A stretch of 16,294 nucleotides of DNA, from NCBI GenBank assembly GCA_007123985.1, contig SLGA01000114.1, positions 1 through 16,294 of the forward strand. The letters are read 5' to 3'. The position numbers and the translations under genes are program-made. The stretch comes from Balneolaceae bacterium (GTDB lineage: Bacteria > Bacteroidota > Rhodothermia > Balneolales > Balneolaceae). Below are positions 1 to 8,423 of the stretch, piece by piece; the stretch's first letter is position 1, and each line of letters starts with the position of its first letter. The notes under the pieces were generated by a model. That model was not told the DNA's origin, searched no databases, and saw nothing but the letters and a program-made list of their open reading frames with translations.

Positions 1-726
1 CTCTGCACGATTTTTCTCTATTTGATCTACTATTTTTTTTACTGCCTGGCCATACTATTCCGCTTTCAAACGGAACCCCTCAGGAATATCGCCATGTTTG
101 TTATCTCAAAAGTTCATTCTAAACTATTGAATATAAGCTATGAGGTAACCGGCACCCCACCTGAGCCACCTTTTTTTCTTGTTTCAAACCATTTGAGTTA
201 CCTGGATATCCTTCCACTTTTTATCTACACAAAGTGCACGTTTGTTGCTAAAAAAGAGGTTCGCGGGTGGCCTGTTCTGGGCTATATGGTTAAAACCATG
301 GGGGTTATATTTATTGACAGGCAAAAAAGAAAAGACGTATTCAGGGTGAATAAAACAATCTCAAAAGCACTGAATAAACATCAGGGTGTTGTTATATTTC
401 CTGAGGGTACAACTTCCGGCGGTGAAGATGTATTACCGTTTAAACCATCCTTACTGGATTATCCTGCAACTGTGGGAATGCCTGTTAGAGCTGCAGCCAT
501 TTCTTACAATACATCAGAAAATGATCTTCCGGCATCAGAAAGTGTTTGTTTTTACGGTGCGCGTGAGCCGTTTGGCAAACATTTTTTCAAGATGGCCGGA
601 AACAGAGCTATTCGTTGCCGTATTCATTTCGGTGAAGATGAATTCCTGTCAGATGACAGAAAAGTGCTTGCTGAACAGCTGCATCACTGTACAGAAAAAT
701 ATCTTCAAAACCTGAAAATGAATTAA
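1..726 (+). CDS. plsC: 1-acyl-sn-glycerol-3-phosphate acyltransferase (PlsC/LPLAT family), 5' end outside window
   Basis: Likely transfers an acyl chain to lysophosphatidic acid to make phosphatidic acid at the inner membrane, the second acylation of phospholipid synthesis. Counting from a possible TTG at 22, the protein shows the family's HX4D motif (His57, Asp62, in NHLSYLD), the GVIFIDR block at 94-100 and FPEGTTS at 126-132, in the right order and spacing. The frame is open to base 1 with no stop and reads as one continuous hydrophobic N-terminal helix, so I treat the gene as cut by the window edge and not starting at TTG 22. About 240 residues is normal for the family. It is convergent with the RND operon and its TAA overlaps that operon's last stop. 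A related acyl acceptor (for example an ornithine-lipid acyltransferase) cannot be excluded. The family assignment is firm, the substrate is inferred. Confidence 0.88.
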   Translation, partial: LCTIFLYLIYYFFYCLAILFRFQTEPLRNIAMFVISKVHSKLLNISYEVTGTPPEPPFFLVSNHLSYLDILPLFIYTKCTFVAKKEVRGWPVLGYMVKTMGVIFIDRQKRKDVFRVNKTISKALNKHQGVVIFPEGTTSGGEDVLPFKPSLLDYPATVGMPVRAAAISYNTSENDLPASESVCFYGAREPFGKHFFKMAGNRAIRCRIHFGEDEFLSDDRKVLAEQLHHCTEKYLQNLKMN

Positions 727-3700
727 CTGCTAAGAGCTTTCTTAATAACTTTCCTGCGTTTTTTAGAGATTCCGATAGCAACAGACGGCACCACGAAAAG
801 AGTAAGTATGGTTGCAAATGCCAACCCTCCGATTACCGATCTTGCCAGCGGACTCCAGGTTTCTGAACCGGCACCAAATTCAAGTGCGAGCGGAATCATG
901 GAGCATATAGTGGTTAAAGCTGTGAGCAAAATAGGGCGCATTCTTCTCTTACAGGCTTCCAGAAACTGCTCGAGATAATCAATATCACCTTCGATACCCT
1001 TTGTGTTTTGATGGATAAAGTCGAGCAGAACAATACCGTTGTTTACTACAATACCAATCAGAATCACAATACCGATGTATGCCGGTATGCTGAGTGTGGT
1101 ACCTGTGATAAACAGGAAAAGCAGCGAGCCAAAAAAGGCCAGAGGTACCGACATCATTACAATAAACGGATCGCGCAGATTTTCAAACAGAGATGCCATT
1201 ACCATATAGGTTAGTAGCAAAACAAGCAGTAGTGCAAAAAGGATTTCACTGCCGCTCTCCTGCTGTGCAAAAACAGAACCTCCAAATTCGTAGCGGTAAC
1301 CGTCGGGAAGTACCACTTCGTTATTTGCAAACATCTCTTCAATCCGGTTCTGATACTCTTCCAGATCCCCCCGAACCATAACGTTCACATCAAGAAGGGT
1401 TTCGCGATCGCGGCGGGTTATACTGTTAAGTGCTTCATTTACGGTAAAATTGCCCAGGCCAAGTACTGGAATCCGTTGATCTTCATATTGTGCTAGTTCA
1501 AGGGAAAAAAGATCCTGCCGGTTTTGAAACTGCTCGCGCACATTCCGCACTTGTATGGGAATTTCGCGCCCCTCTTCGCGGAAAAATCCTGCACGGGTTC
1601 CTCTTGCCTGAGTGCCAAGCTCGGTTGCAATAGCCGATGAGGATATACCTGTGCGGCTGATCTGGTTTCTGTCGAGCTCGTACACCAATTCGGGTCCTGG
1701 GCGATTTCGCATATTACTAACGGAAAGCACCTGCGGATCCCCAATAAGCGCTTCTTCGATTTGGAGAGTGAGCATTTGCAGAACTTCCACATCAGGCCCG
1801 ATTAAGCTGACACGAATACCGCGGCCGGCCCAGCCACCCCTCCCCATCGGAATACCCCCGCTGCCGCCAAGATTTGCAATCTCAACGCTTGTATCGTCAT
1901 CCCGCAGATTGCTTTGAAGCCTCGCGGCCACCTCTGATGTTGGTGTATCCCGGTATCTGTCGTCAACAAGTGTAATACTCAATGTGCCGGCATTGGTAGC
2001 TGTACTTCTTCCTGAGCGGCCTATGTTTGTAATAACAGTTTGAACATCCGAATCTTCGAGAAGTGCCTGGGTAAATTCACGCAATGTAGTTGTGGTGTTG
2101 GCGAGATTGGTTCCCGCAGGCAGTTCTATTCGCAGATCGAAGGTTCCTTCATCGGTTTCGGGGAAGAACTCTTTTTCGATATTGCCGAAGAGATAGTTGG
2201 CACCAAAAATGATACCAATTACAGCGATGGTTACAATATATTTTCTGGCGAGGATCCACTCCAGTATAGAGATGTAATTGGTTTCGAGCGATTTGATCCA
2301 GTTTAGGGTATAGTTTCTTTTCAGGAACTCTTCACGCTTCAAAATTAACGACGCCAGAACCGGAATAAGAACGATCGATGCAAGAAATGAAAATCCAATA
2401 GAGATTGAGATGGTGATGGCAAGATCTTTGGCTACTGTGCCTGCAAATCCGGTAAGTGTTAAAATGGGGATAAATACCGCGATTGTGGTAAGTGTAGAAC
2501 CAAGCAGGGCACCACCTACTTCGTTGGTTCCGTCGAGTGCTGCCTGGAAACGATTTTTACCTTTTTCAAGCTGATTGGCGATGCTCTCTGAAACCACAAT
2601 GGAGTTATCCACCAGCAATCCGATCGCAAGGGCCAATCCTGTAATCGATATGATATTCAATGTGATATCGAGTGCGTACATCGCCGCAAAAGTGGCCGTA
2701 AGAGATACAGGAATACTCATTGCCACAACAAATGCAATTCTCCAACCGCCCATAAATATCAGCAAAATAAGAATCACCACAATCAAGGCAATGAATGCAG
2801 ACTGAGCAAGATTCGAAATGGAATCTTCAATAAACTGCCCTTCGTTACTAAGAATTTGCATGGTAACACTGGAGGGCAGATTGGGCTGAAACTCCTGCAT
2901 GGTCTGTACAATCTGATGAGTTACCTCAAGGGTGTTTGCATCCGATTGTTTTTGGATATCAACGGTAACACTGTTGCGCCCGTTAATTTCAACAAGACTG
3001 CGGATCTCTTCATAATCATCACGTACGATGGCAACATCCCGCACCCTTACCGGCATATCACCGTTTATAGCCACGATGGTTTCTGAGATCTGATCTACAT
3101 TATTATACATGGACTGTGCGCGGATACTGTAGCTTGTGCGGTCGGCCACAAGGCTGCCAATAGGTTGCTGAACATTATTGTTCCGGATAGCAGCCACCAC
3201 CTGTCCGGGCAGCAGATTATGCCGGGCAAGGGCTTCAGGGAGCAGATCTACATAGATATTTCGAGTGAGGCCGCCTCGTGTTTCGGCAGAGGCAACTCCC
3301 TGTATTCGTTCAAAACGGGGTTCAATAAATTCTACCGAGAGCTGCCGGAGTTCATCAAGCCCTAATACATCCGATTCCACGCTAACCCGCATCACCGGGG
3401 CACGGTCCGGATCAAACTGAAAGATAAACGGTTCATTTGCCTCGGCAGGTAAATTGGGGCGGATCCGTTCTACCGCTTCGCGTACTTTTTGTTCGGTAAC
3501 CATAATGCTGGTTCCCGGTTTTAGTCTCAATATCAAAAATGCACCCCCCTGACGTACGTTTGAATCGAGCGACTCAATACCTTCAACCCCCATCACTGCC
3601 GCCTCAATCGGTTCAACAACAAGACGAAGCATATCGTCGGGTGCTACGTTGGAATAGTTCACGGAGATACCCATTACAGGTATGTTGAATGTAGGGTATA

Positions 3701-3815
3701 ACGTAACCTTCAGGTTGGTTAATGAAAAGATGCCAAATCCTATAACCAGCAAGGACATCATTATAGCCGTTACCGGCCTTTTCAGGATTTTTTCTGTGAT
3801 GGTTATTTTTTTCAT
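723..3815 (-). CDS. RND efflux permease 1 (HAE1/SwrC-like), 1030 aa
   Basis: Inner-membrane proton-driven export permease of the resistance-nodulation-division family. Full length for the family: TM1 at about 14-32, a periplasmic porter domain, TM2-6 at about 336-490, a second porter domain (starting near FPETDEG, 551-557) and a C-terminal TM block. The TM4 motif is GLLVDNSIVV with Asp403-Asn404 where AcrB has Asp407-Asp408. The TM10 motif is GIVVNNGIVLLD with Asn925 at the AcrB Lys940 position. RRMRPILLTALTT (957-969) carries the conserved TM11 arginine. These replacements resemble Bacillus SwrC/YerP-type proteins. It is the last gene of the adaptor-permease-permease operon, 34 bp after the larger permease. 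The start ATG has only a weak upstream ribosome-binding site but overlaps the stop of a mini-ORF. Drug, lipid or peptide substrates are all possible; the sequence does not decide. Metal export (CusA type) is less likely from the TM4 motif. Confidence 0.9.
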   Translation of the reverse strand: MKKITITEKILKRPVTAIMMSLLVIGFGIFSLTNLKVTLYPTFNIPVMGISVNYSNVAPDDMLRLVVEPIEAAVMGVEGIESLDSNVRQGGAFLILRLKPGTSIMVTEQKVREAVERIRPNLPAEANEPFIFQFDPDRAPVMRVSVESDVLGLDELRQLSVEFIEPRFERIQGVASAETRGGLTRNIYVDLLPEALARHNLLPGQVVAAIRNNNVQQPIGSLVADRTSYSIRAQSMYNNVDQISETIVAINGDMPVRVRDVAIVRDDYEEIRSLVEINGRNSVTVDIQKQSDANTLEVTHQIVQTMQEFQPNLPSSVTMQILSNEGQFIEDSISNLAQSAFIALIVVILILLIFMGGWRIAFVVAMSIPVSLTATFAAMYALDITLNIISITGLALAIGLLVDNSIVVSESIANQLEKGKNRFQAALDGTNEVGGALLGSTLTTIAVFIPILTLTGFAGTVAKDLAITISISIGFSFLASIVLIPVLASLILKREEFLKRNYTLNWIKSLETNYISILEWILARKYIVTIAVIGIIFGANYLFGNIEKEFFPETDEGTFDLRIELPAGTNLANTTTTLREFTQALLEDSDVQTVITNIGRSGRSTATNAGTLSITLVDDRYRDTPTSEVAARLQSNLRDDDTSVEIANLGGSGGIPMGRGGWAGRGIRVSLIGPDVEVLQMLTLQIEEALIGDPQVLSVSNMRNRPGPELVYELDRNQISRTGISSSAIATELGTQARGTRAGFFREEGREIPIQVRNVREQFQNRQDLFSLELAQYEDQRIPVLGLGNFTVNEALNSITRRDRETLLDVNVMVRGDLEEYQNRIEEMFANNEVVLPDGYRYEFGGSVFAQQESGSEILFALLLVLLLTYMVMASLFENLRDPFIVMMSVPLAFFGSLLFLFITGTTLSIPAYIGIVILIGIVVNNGIVLLDFIHQNTKGIEGDIDYLEQFLEACKRRMRPILLTALTTICSMIPLALEFGAGSETWSPLARSVIGGLAFATILTLFVVPSVAIGISKKRRKVIKKALSS

Positions 3816-3850
3816 TTCAACATGTTCAATGATTTAAGGTAGACATTCAT
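3812..3850 (-). other. Candidate 12-codon relay mini-ORF between the two permease genes
   Basis: Reading leftward, the large permease ends with TGA at 3852-3850 and an ATG begins on its last A (TGATG overlap). This ATG opens 12 codons (MNVYLKSLNMLK) that end in TGA at 3814-3812, which overlaps the ATG of permease 1 at 3815-3813 (ATGA overlap). The mini-ORF therefore fills the gap exactly, with a stop/start overlap at each end. No strong Shine-Dalgarno lies before permease 1, so reinitiation along this relay is a plausible way to couple its translation. The arrangement is seen directly; the function is inference and chance is possible. No function is proposed for the peptide itself. Confidence 0.3.
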
Positions 3851-6800
3851 CAGGCTTGCCCGGCTAAAGGATCTTCTTTATGTACGGCATCGAACCCTGC
3901 TTTTTCCACAAGCGAGTTGATGAGGTAATACATACAAGGCACAGCAAAAAGCATCAGCAGGGTTGACATGGCAAGCCCGCCTATAACCGCCCGTGCCATT
4001 GGGCTCCAGGTTTCGGCACCGGCACCAAGCTGCAGTGCAAGCGGAACCATTGCGAGAATCGTAGTGAATGCGGTCATTAAAATTGGCCGCAATCTTCGGC
4101 CGGCACCATTCACAATTGCATCGTGCCGGTTCTGTCCGCGCGATTGCAATATTTTGATGTAATCAATCATCACAATACCATTATTTACCACAATACCTGT
4201 AAGCAGTACCAGGCCAACCATGGCAGTAACACTAACCGGGGTGGATGTGAAAAGCAGCATCAGAAGTACACCGGTAAGAGCAAGCGGAATAGTTACAATG
4301 ATGATGAATGGTTCTACCAGGCTTTCGAACTGTGAGGCCATTACCATATAGGTTAAAATGCCTGCAATCATAAACGCAATCAGCAGAAAGTAGAACGACT
4401 CCTGCTGTTCCTCGGCAGAACCGCCAAGTTCGTAACGATAGCCTTCGGGCCACTCTATGGCAGCCAGTCGCTCACTGGCTAGTTCCGTTGCTGTGCGCAG
4501 GTCGAGGTTGCCGAGATCGGCTTCCACTTCAACCATACGTTCCTGGTTAACCCGCAAAATGTTTGAAGGACCGGTGTATCGGGTAATACTGGCTAGGTTT
4601 CGCAGCGGCATCCATTCGCCATCCGGAGTTTGTATTTGCAGATCCTGCAAGGATGTGGACTGTGCACGGTCGATAGGGTCTACCTCCACAAGCACTTCGA
4701 ACTCAATTCCCTGATCAACAAAAGTGGTGGCTACCGATCCTTGTACAGAGTTACTCAGAGCGGTTGCAACCTGCGAAGTTGTCATCCCAACACGTGCTAT
4801 ACGTTCGCGATCCATCTCTACCCGAAGCTCCGGGCGCCCCTGATCGGCAGAACTGAACACGCTGACAATGCCATCAATAGATGATAGTTCCTGCATGGCT
4901 ATATCCGCGAGAAAGCTCTTAACATCCTGATCAAATCCATAAATTTGTACGATTAAACCTGTTTCTCCATCAGGGCTGAGCGGATCTTCACGAACCTGGC
5001 GAATGTTGGCGCCGGGTACAACCTGTAGCCGCTCGAGAATATCAGCCGTTATTTCCATCTGAGACCGTGATCGATCTGATATTGGTACAAGTTCAACGCG
5101 AACCCTGCCTTGGTTACCACCGGGATTGTCTGCTCCCTCAATACCGGTTTTATCGCCATAATCCGACACAATAAGCCGCGCTTCGGGTATGGCTTGATTT
5201 ACGATATCTTCAACCTGCATAATGGTGCGCTCTAGTTCAAGCAGGCTGACGCCAGGCTCCCGCTGTACATCAAGTATGATGAAGTTCTCGTCAACCTGGG
5301 GAAAAAATTCTCCGCCAAGCAGATAAAAAATTGGTAAGGATGCAAACAGAAGCGCAAAAGCTCCAAGAGTAACCCAGCCGCTTACTTTCAAAGCTTTATC
5401 AAGAGCCCGCTTGTAACTGTTCTCGAGTCGGTCGAACTGCCGCCCAAGCCAAGGGCCCAAATTATCAGAAAAGAAAGATTTACTTTTTGAAGCAAGAAAC
5501 GCCCATATCTTTAGAAATGGCCATGCAATAGCGTAGAGTAAAAAGAGAGGAATTGAGAGCAGCCGGGTAAATACATTTTGGCGCCGCCATACCAACAGCT
5601 TGTGCAACAAATTTTTGGCAGGATCTTTTTTGTCTGCTGTAATCAATTCGGCTTCGAATAAGCGCGAACTTAAAACCGGAATTAGGGTGATGGCAACAAG
5701 CACCGAAACAATCATTGCGAATGAGATAGTGAGCGCCATATCGCGGAACAGAAGGCCTGCTATACCGGGTACAAAAAGAATGGGCAGAAAAACAACAAGA
5801 GTAGTGAGTGTGGATACTATTACAGGTGCGGCCACTTCCTGCGCGCCGTTTGTGGCTGATGATTTGCCATCGTGACCATCTTCTCTGAATCGGAAAATAT
5901 TTTCAAGCACAACCACTGCATTATCTACAACAAGCCCAACAGCCAGAGTTAACCCTGATAGCGATATGATGTTGAGGCTTACATCCGAAAAGTCCATAAT
6001 GCTGAATGTTGCGATAATGGAAATGGGGATGGTAATGGCTACAATTAGTGCCGAGCGGCCGCTGCGAAGAAACAGCAGCAACATAATGATAACAAGAATT
6101 ACTGCCTGCAAGCCGGTAAAAACCAGGTTTTGAATGGAAAGGCTGATAAAATCAGCGCGGTTGGTAAGAATCTCCAGACTTACATCAGAAGGTAGAACAG
6201 CTCTGATGTCATCAAGTGCAGCAACCACACCACCCGCCGCATTTACAATATTACTGTCGCTCTGTTTGTAGATGTTCATGATGACACCATCGTTACCCTG
6301 AACACGTACATTACCGATGGGCTGGGCAATTCCATCTTCAACCCAGGCAACATCTCTTAAATAGACTGGGCTGCCATCATCCGTTACGGATACAATACTG
6401 TTTCTGATCTGCTCAATATTCCTGAAATCACCGATGGTTCGAAGAGAAAAAACAGTTTCACCTTCGGTTAGCTGGCCTGCGGGTACTTGTACATTCTCCT
6501 GGCGAAGGCGATTCGAAATATCTGCCACATCAAGATTGAATGTTCTCATTTGCGCATTACTCAGCCGAACGTTGATCTGCCGGTCAAAACCTCCTGCTGT
6601 CTCGGCTGATGCGATTCCTTCAATACGCTCAATACGTTGCTCAATCTGCCGGGTAGCCAGCGTTCTGAGCTCTCTCGGGCTTCGTGTATTTGATGTAAGA
6701 GCGAGAACGAGAACAGGCTCATCATTCGGGTCATAGGAGAATACAATTGGCTGATCAACATCATCGGGCAGGCCGCGCCTGATCATATCTAACCGTTTTC

Positions 6801-7128
6801 GTACCTCTGTTTCAGCCACAAAAAGATCAGTACCCCAGTTGAAATTTAATTTTACAACAGAAGCACCCTGGCTTGAGAGTGATCGTACCCGGCGCACACC
6901 GGAAATGCTGCCTACCTGTTCTTCAATCTGCCGGGTGATGAGCGCTTCAATATCTTCGGGTGCAACACCATCGTATGTGCTGTAAACCGTAATGGTAGGA
7001 AATGATACATCAGGATAGAGATTAAGCCGGAGATTGTTCAATCCGTATAATCCAAAGCCGATCAGTATAATACTGATCATCATGAATGTAATGGGGCGGT
7101 TTACAGCAATTTTTGGGAGATTTTTCAT
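3850..7128 (-). CDS. RND efflux permease 2 (HAE1/SwrC-like) with enlarged TM6-TM7 linker, 1092 aa
   Basis: Second RND permease, clearly homologous to the downstream one but divergent along its whole length. TM1 is about 13-31 and the first porter domain about 40-330. TM4 carries GLVVDNAVVVLEN (Asp402-Asn403), TM10 GIVVNNGIVMID (Asn982 at the AcrB Lys940 position) and TM11 RRLRPILMTAF (from 1011). Between TM6 (PVLSSRL, 484-490) and the conserved LENSY (568-572) the linker is about 59 residues longer than in permease 1 and contains a strongly hydrophobic stretch, about 519-546. The gene begins 14 bp after the adaptor stop with a GGGAT-like ribosome-binding element, so adaptor and permease are co-translated. 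Pairing with the next gene suggests a hetero-oligomer like MdtB/MdtC, but this is inference. Substrate unknown. Confidence 0.9.
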   Translation of the reverse strand: MKNLPKIAVNRPITFMMISIILIGFGLYGLNNLRLNLYPDVSFPTITVYSTYDGVAPEDIEALITRQIEEQVGSISGVRRVRSLSSQGASVVKLNFNWGTDLFVAETEVRKRLDMIRRGLPDDVDQPIVFSYDPNDEPVLVLALTSNTRSPRELRTLATRQIEQRIERIEGIASAETAGGFDRQINVRLSNAQMRTFNLDVADISNRLRQENVQVPAGQLTEGETVFSLRTIGDFRNIEQIRNSIVSVTDDGSPVYLRDVAWVEDGIAQPIGNVRVQGNDGVIMNIYKQSDSNIVNAAGGVVAALDDIRAVLPSDVSLEILTNRADFISLSIQNLVFTGLQAVILVIIMLLLFLRSGRSALIVAITIPISIIATFSIMDFSDVSLNIISLSGLTLAVGLVVDNAVVVLENIFRFREDGHDGKSSATNGAQEVAAPVIVSTLTTLVVFLPILFVPGIAGLLFRDMALTISFAMIVSVLVAITLIPVLSSRLFEAELITADKKDPAKNLLHKLLVWRRQNVFTRLLSIPLFLLYAIAWPFLKIWAFLASKSKSFFSDNLGPWLGRQFDRLENSYKRALDKALKVSGWVTLGAFALLFASLPIFYLLGGEFFPQVDENFIILDVQREPGVSLLELERTIMQVEDIVNQAIPEARLIVSDYGDKTGIEGADNPGGNQGRVRVELVPISDRSRSQMEITADILERLQVVPGANIRQVREDPLSPDGETGLIVQIYGFDQDVKSFLADIAMQELSSIDGIVSVFSSADQGRPELRVEMDRERIARVGMTTSQVATALSNSVQGSVATTFVDQGIEFEVLVEVDPIDRAQSTSLQDLQIQTPDGEWMPLRNLASITRYTGPSNILRVNQERMVEVEADLGNLDLRTATELASERLAAIEWPEGYRYELGGSAEEQQESFYFLLIAFMIAGILTYMVMASQFESLVEPFIIIVTIPLALTGVLLMLLFTSTPVSVTAMVGLVLLTGIVVNNGIVMIDYIKILQSRGQNRHDAIVNGAGRRLRPILMTAFTTILAMVPLALQLGAGAETWSPMARAVIGGLAMSTLLMLFAVPCMYYLINSLVEKAGFDAVHKEDPLAGQA

Positions 7129-7142
7129 AAAAAGTATCCCAA

Positions 7143-8423
7143 TTAGTTGTTTCCGGATGCTTGCCGGCCTTGCCCACCACCTTGTTGCTGCCGCTGCCTC
7201 ATCTGTTCGATTTGCTCGGGGGTAAGATTACGCATTTGCTCAGCACGCTGTTCGTCAGCCGGTGAATTTGCACTTGCTCGCTCGCTTTTTGCCACCCGTA
7301 TTCTTGAGCCATCCTCAAGATTTCTGTGGCCTGTGATTATGAGCCCGTCTCCCGGTTGCAAACCTTCTACTACTTCTATTCTGTCGCCTTGTTCAATTCC
7401 TAAAACAAGATCGCGCCTTACAGCTGTGGTATCGCCTTGCGATATAAATGCGGAGTACGATCGCTCAAGTTCGATGGTTCCTGTTTCAGGTTCGATAAAG
7501 GTATCTACCTTCTCAATCATTGCGGAACGCGGAATAATGACAACATTTTCTCTTGTTTGAAGGTTTATTTGTGCCTGAACCAGGGCTCCCTGATAAATAT
7601 TAGAGGCGGCATCCGTAAGCGCTATTACAATTTCTCCAAGGCCTGTGTTAGCATTGAGTTGCGGGCTTTTACGTGAAACAATTCCCGTAGCAATTTCAGA
7701 ACTTCGGCTGGATAAAGACATGCTCACAGTTTGGCCCACCTGTACATCTTCCCAGTCTCTCAAGGGTAGAAATACTCGGGTTTCGAAACCTACGAGATTG
7801 GCAATTTCAAATACGGCCTGGCCTGTTGTTGCCACATCTCCTTCAGCAACCATTCTGTTTAAAACCACACCATTTACGGGAGATTTAATTTTAGTATTTT
7901 CAAGATTTTCACGGCTTTGCGTAAGAGCAGCCTGCGCAGATTCATACTGGGCACGGCTGTTAAGATATGCGGTGCGAACATCATCAAATTCTGCCCGGCT
8001 AATCAAATCGCGATCAAATAACTCGTTGGTTCGTGCGAGTTGTGTGCTATCGCGTTCGAGTGTGGCCCGCGCCTGGCGAATTTGTGCCTGAGCCTGTTCA
8101 ACTACATCGCGGAAGGGTACATCGTATATTTCTGCAAGAACCTGTCCCTGAGATACATTATCACCCAGATCGGCAAGAATACGTGTAACCCTGTTTGATA
8201 CCTGGGGAGTAACTGATACAACATCCTGTGCGCGGATCGTGCCATAGGCACGAACCTGTTCGGAAATTGTGCCAGCCTGAACAGCTGTAACTTCTACACT
8301 TGTAGGCTGCCCGCCCCTGAAATTACCAAATCCGGGACCGTCTGCCTGGCCGTTATTGCCGCCACAAGCCGAAATAAACAGCAGGCTGAGTATGATGAAT
8401 AAGCTATATTGTAAAGTCTTCAA
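7143..8423 (-). CDS. RND adaptor (membrane fusion protein) lipoprotein, 426 aa
   Basis: Periplasmic adaptor joining the permeases to an outer-membrane channel. Residues 1-20 are a lipoprotein signal ending in ISAC (lipobox, Cys20). A lipoyl-like half (51-100) is followed by an alpha-hairpin (about 104-178) and the second lipoyl half (SPVNGVVLNR, 181-190), then beta-barrel and membrane-proximal domains. The hairpin tip has R131-x3-L135-x6-S142, exactly the RxxxLxxxxxxS motif by which AcrA/MexA-type adaptors contact TolC, so a TolC-like partner is expected although none is encoded here. The start is TTG: an in-frame TAA lies immediately upstream and no ATG follows before the lipobox. The C-terminal 45 residues are a Gln/Arg/Gly-rich tail with NLTPEQIEQMRQRQQ (399-413). 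First gene of the efflux operon; inverted repeats in its leader could be operators. Confidence 0.92.
   Translation of the reverse strand: MKTLQYSLFIILSLLFISACGGNNGQADGPGFGNFRGGQPTSVEVTAVQAGTISEQVRAYGTIRAQDVVSVTPQVSNRVTRILADLGDNVSQGQVLAEIYDVPFRDVVEQAQAQIRQARATLERDSTQLARTNELFDRDLISRAEFDDVRTAYLNSRAQYESAQAALTQSRENLENTKIKSPVNGVVLNRMVAEGDVATTGQAVFEIANLVGFETRVFLPLRDWEDVQVGQTVSMSLSSRSSEIATGIVSRKSPQLNANTGLGEIVIALTDAASNIYQGALVQAQINLQTRENVVIIPRSAMIEKVDTFIEPETGTIELERSYSAFISQGDTTAVRRDLVLGIEQGDRIEVVEGLQPGDGLIITGHRNLEDGSRIRVAKSERASANSPADEQRAEQMRNLTPEQIEQMRQRQQQGGGQGRQASGNN

Noticed and set aside
22..24. TTG at 22 as the start of the acyltransferase
   Set aside because: The frame is open to base 1 and the residues before 22 continue the same hydrophobic helix, so the real start is more likely outside the window.
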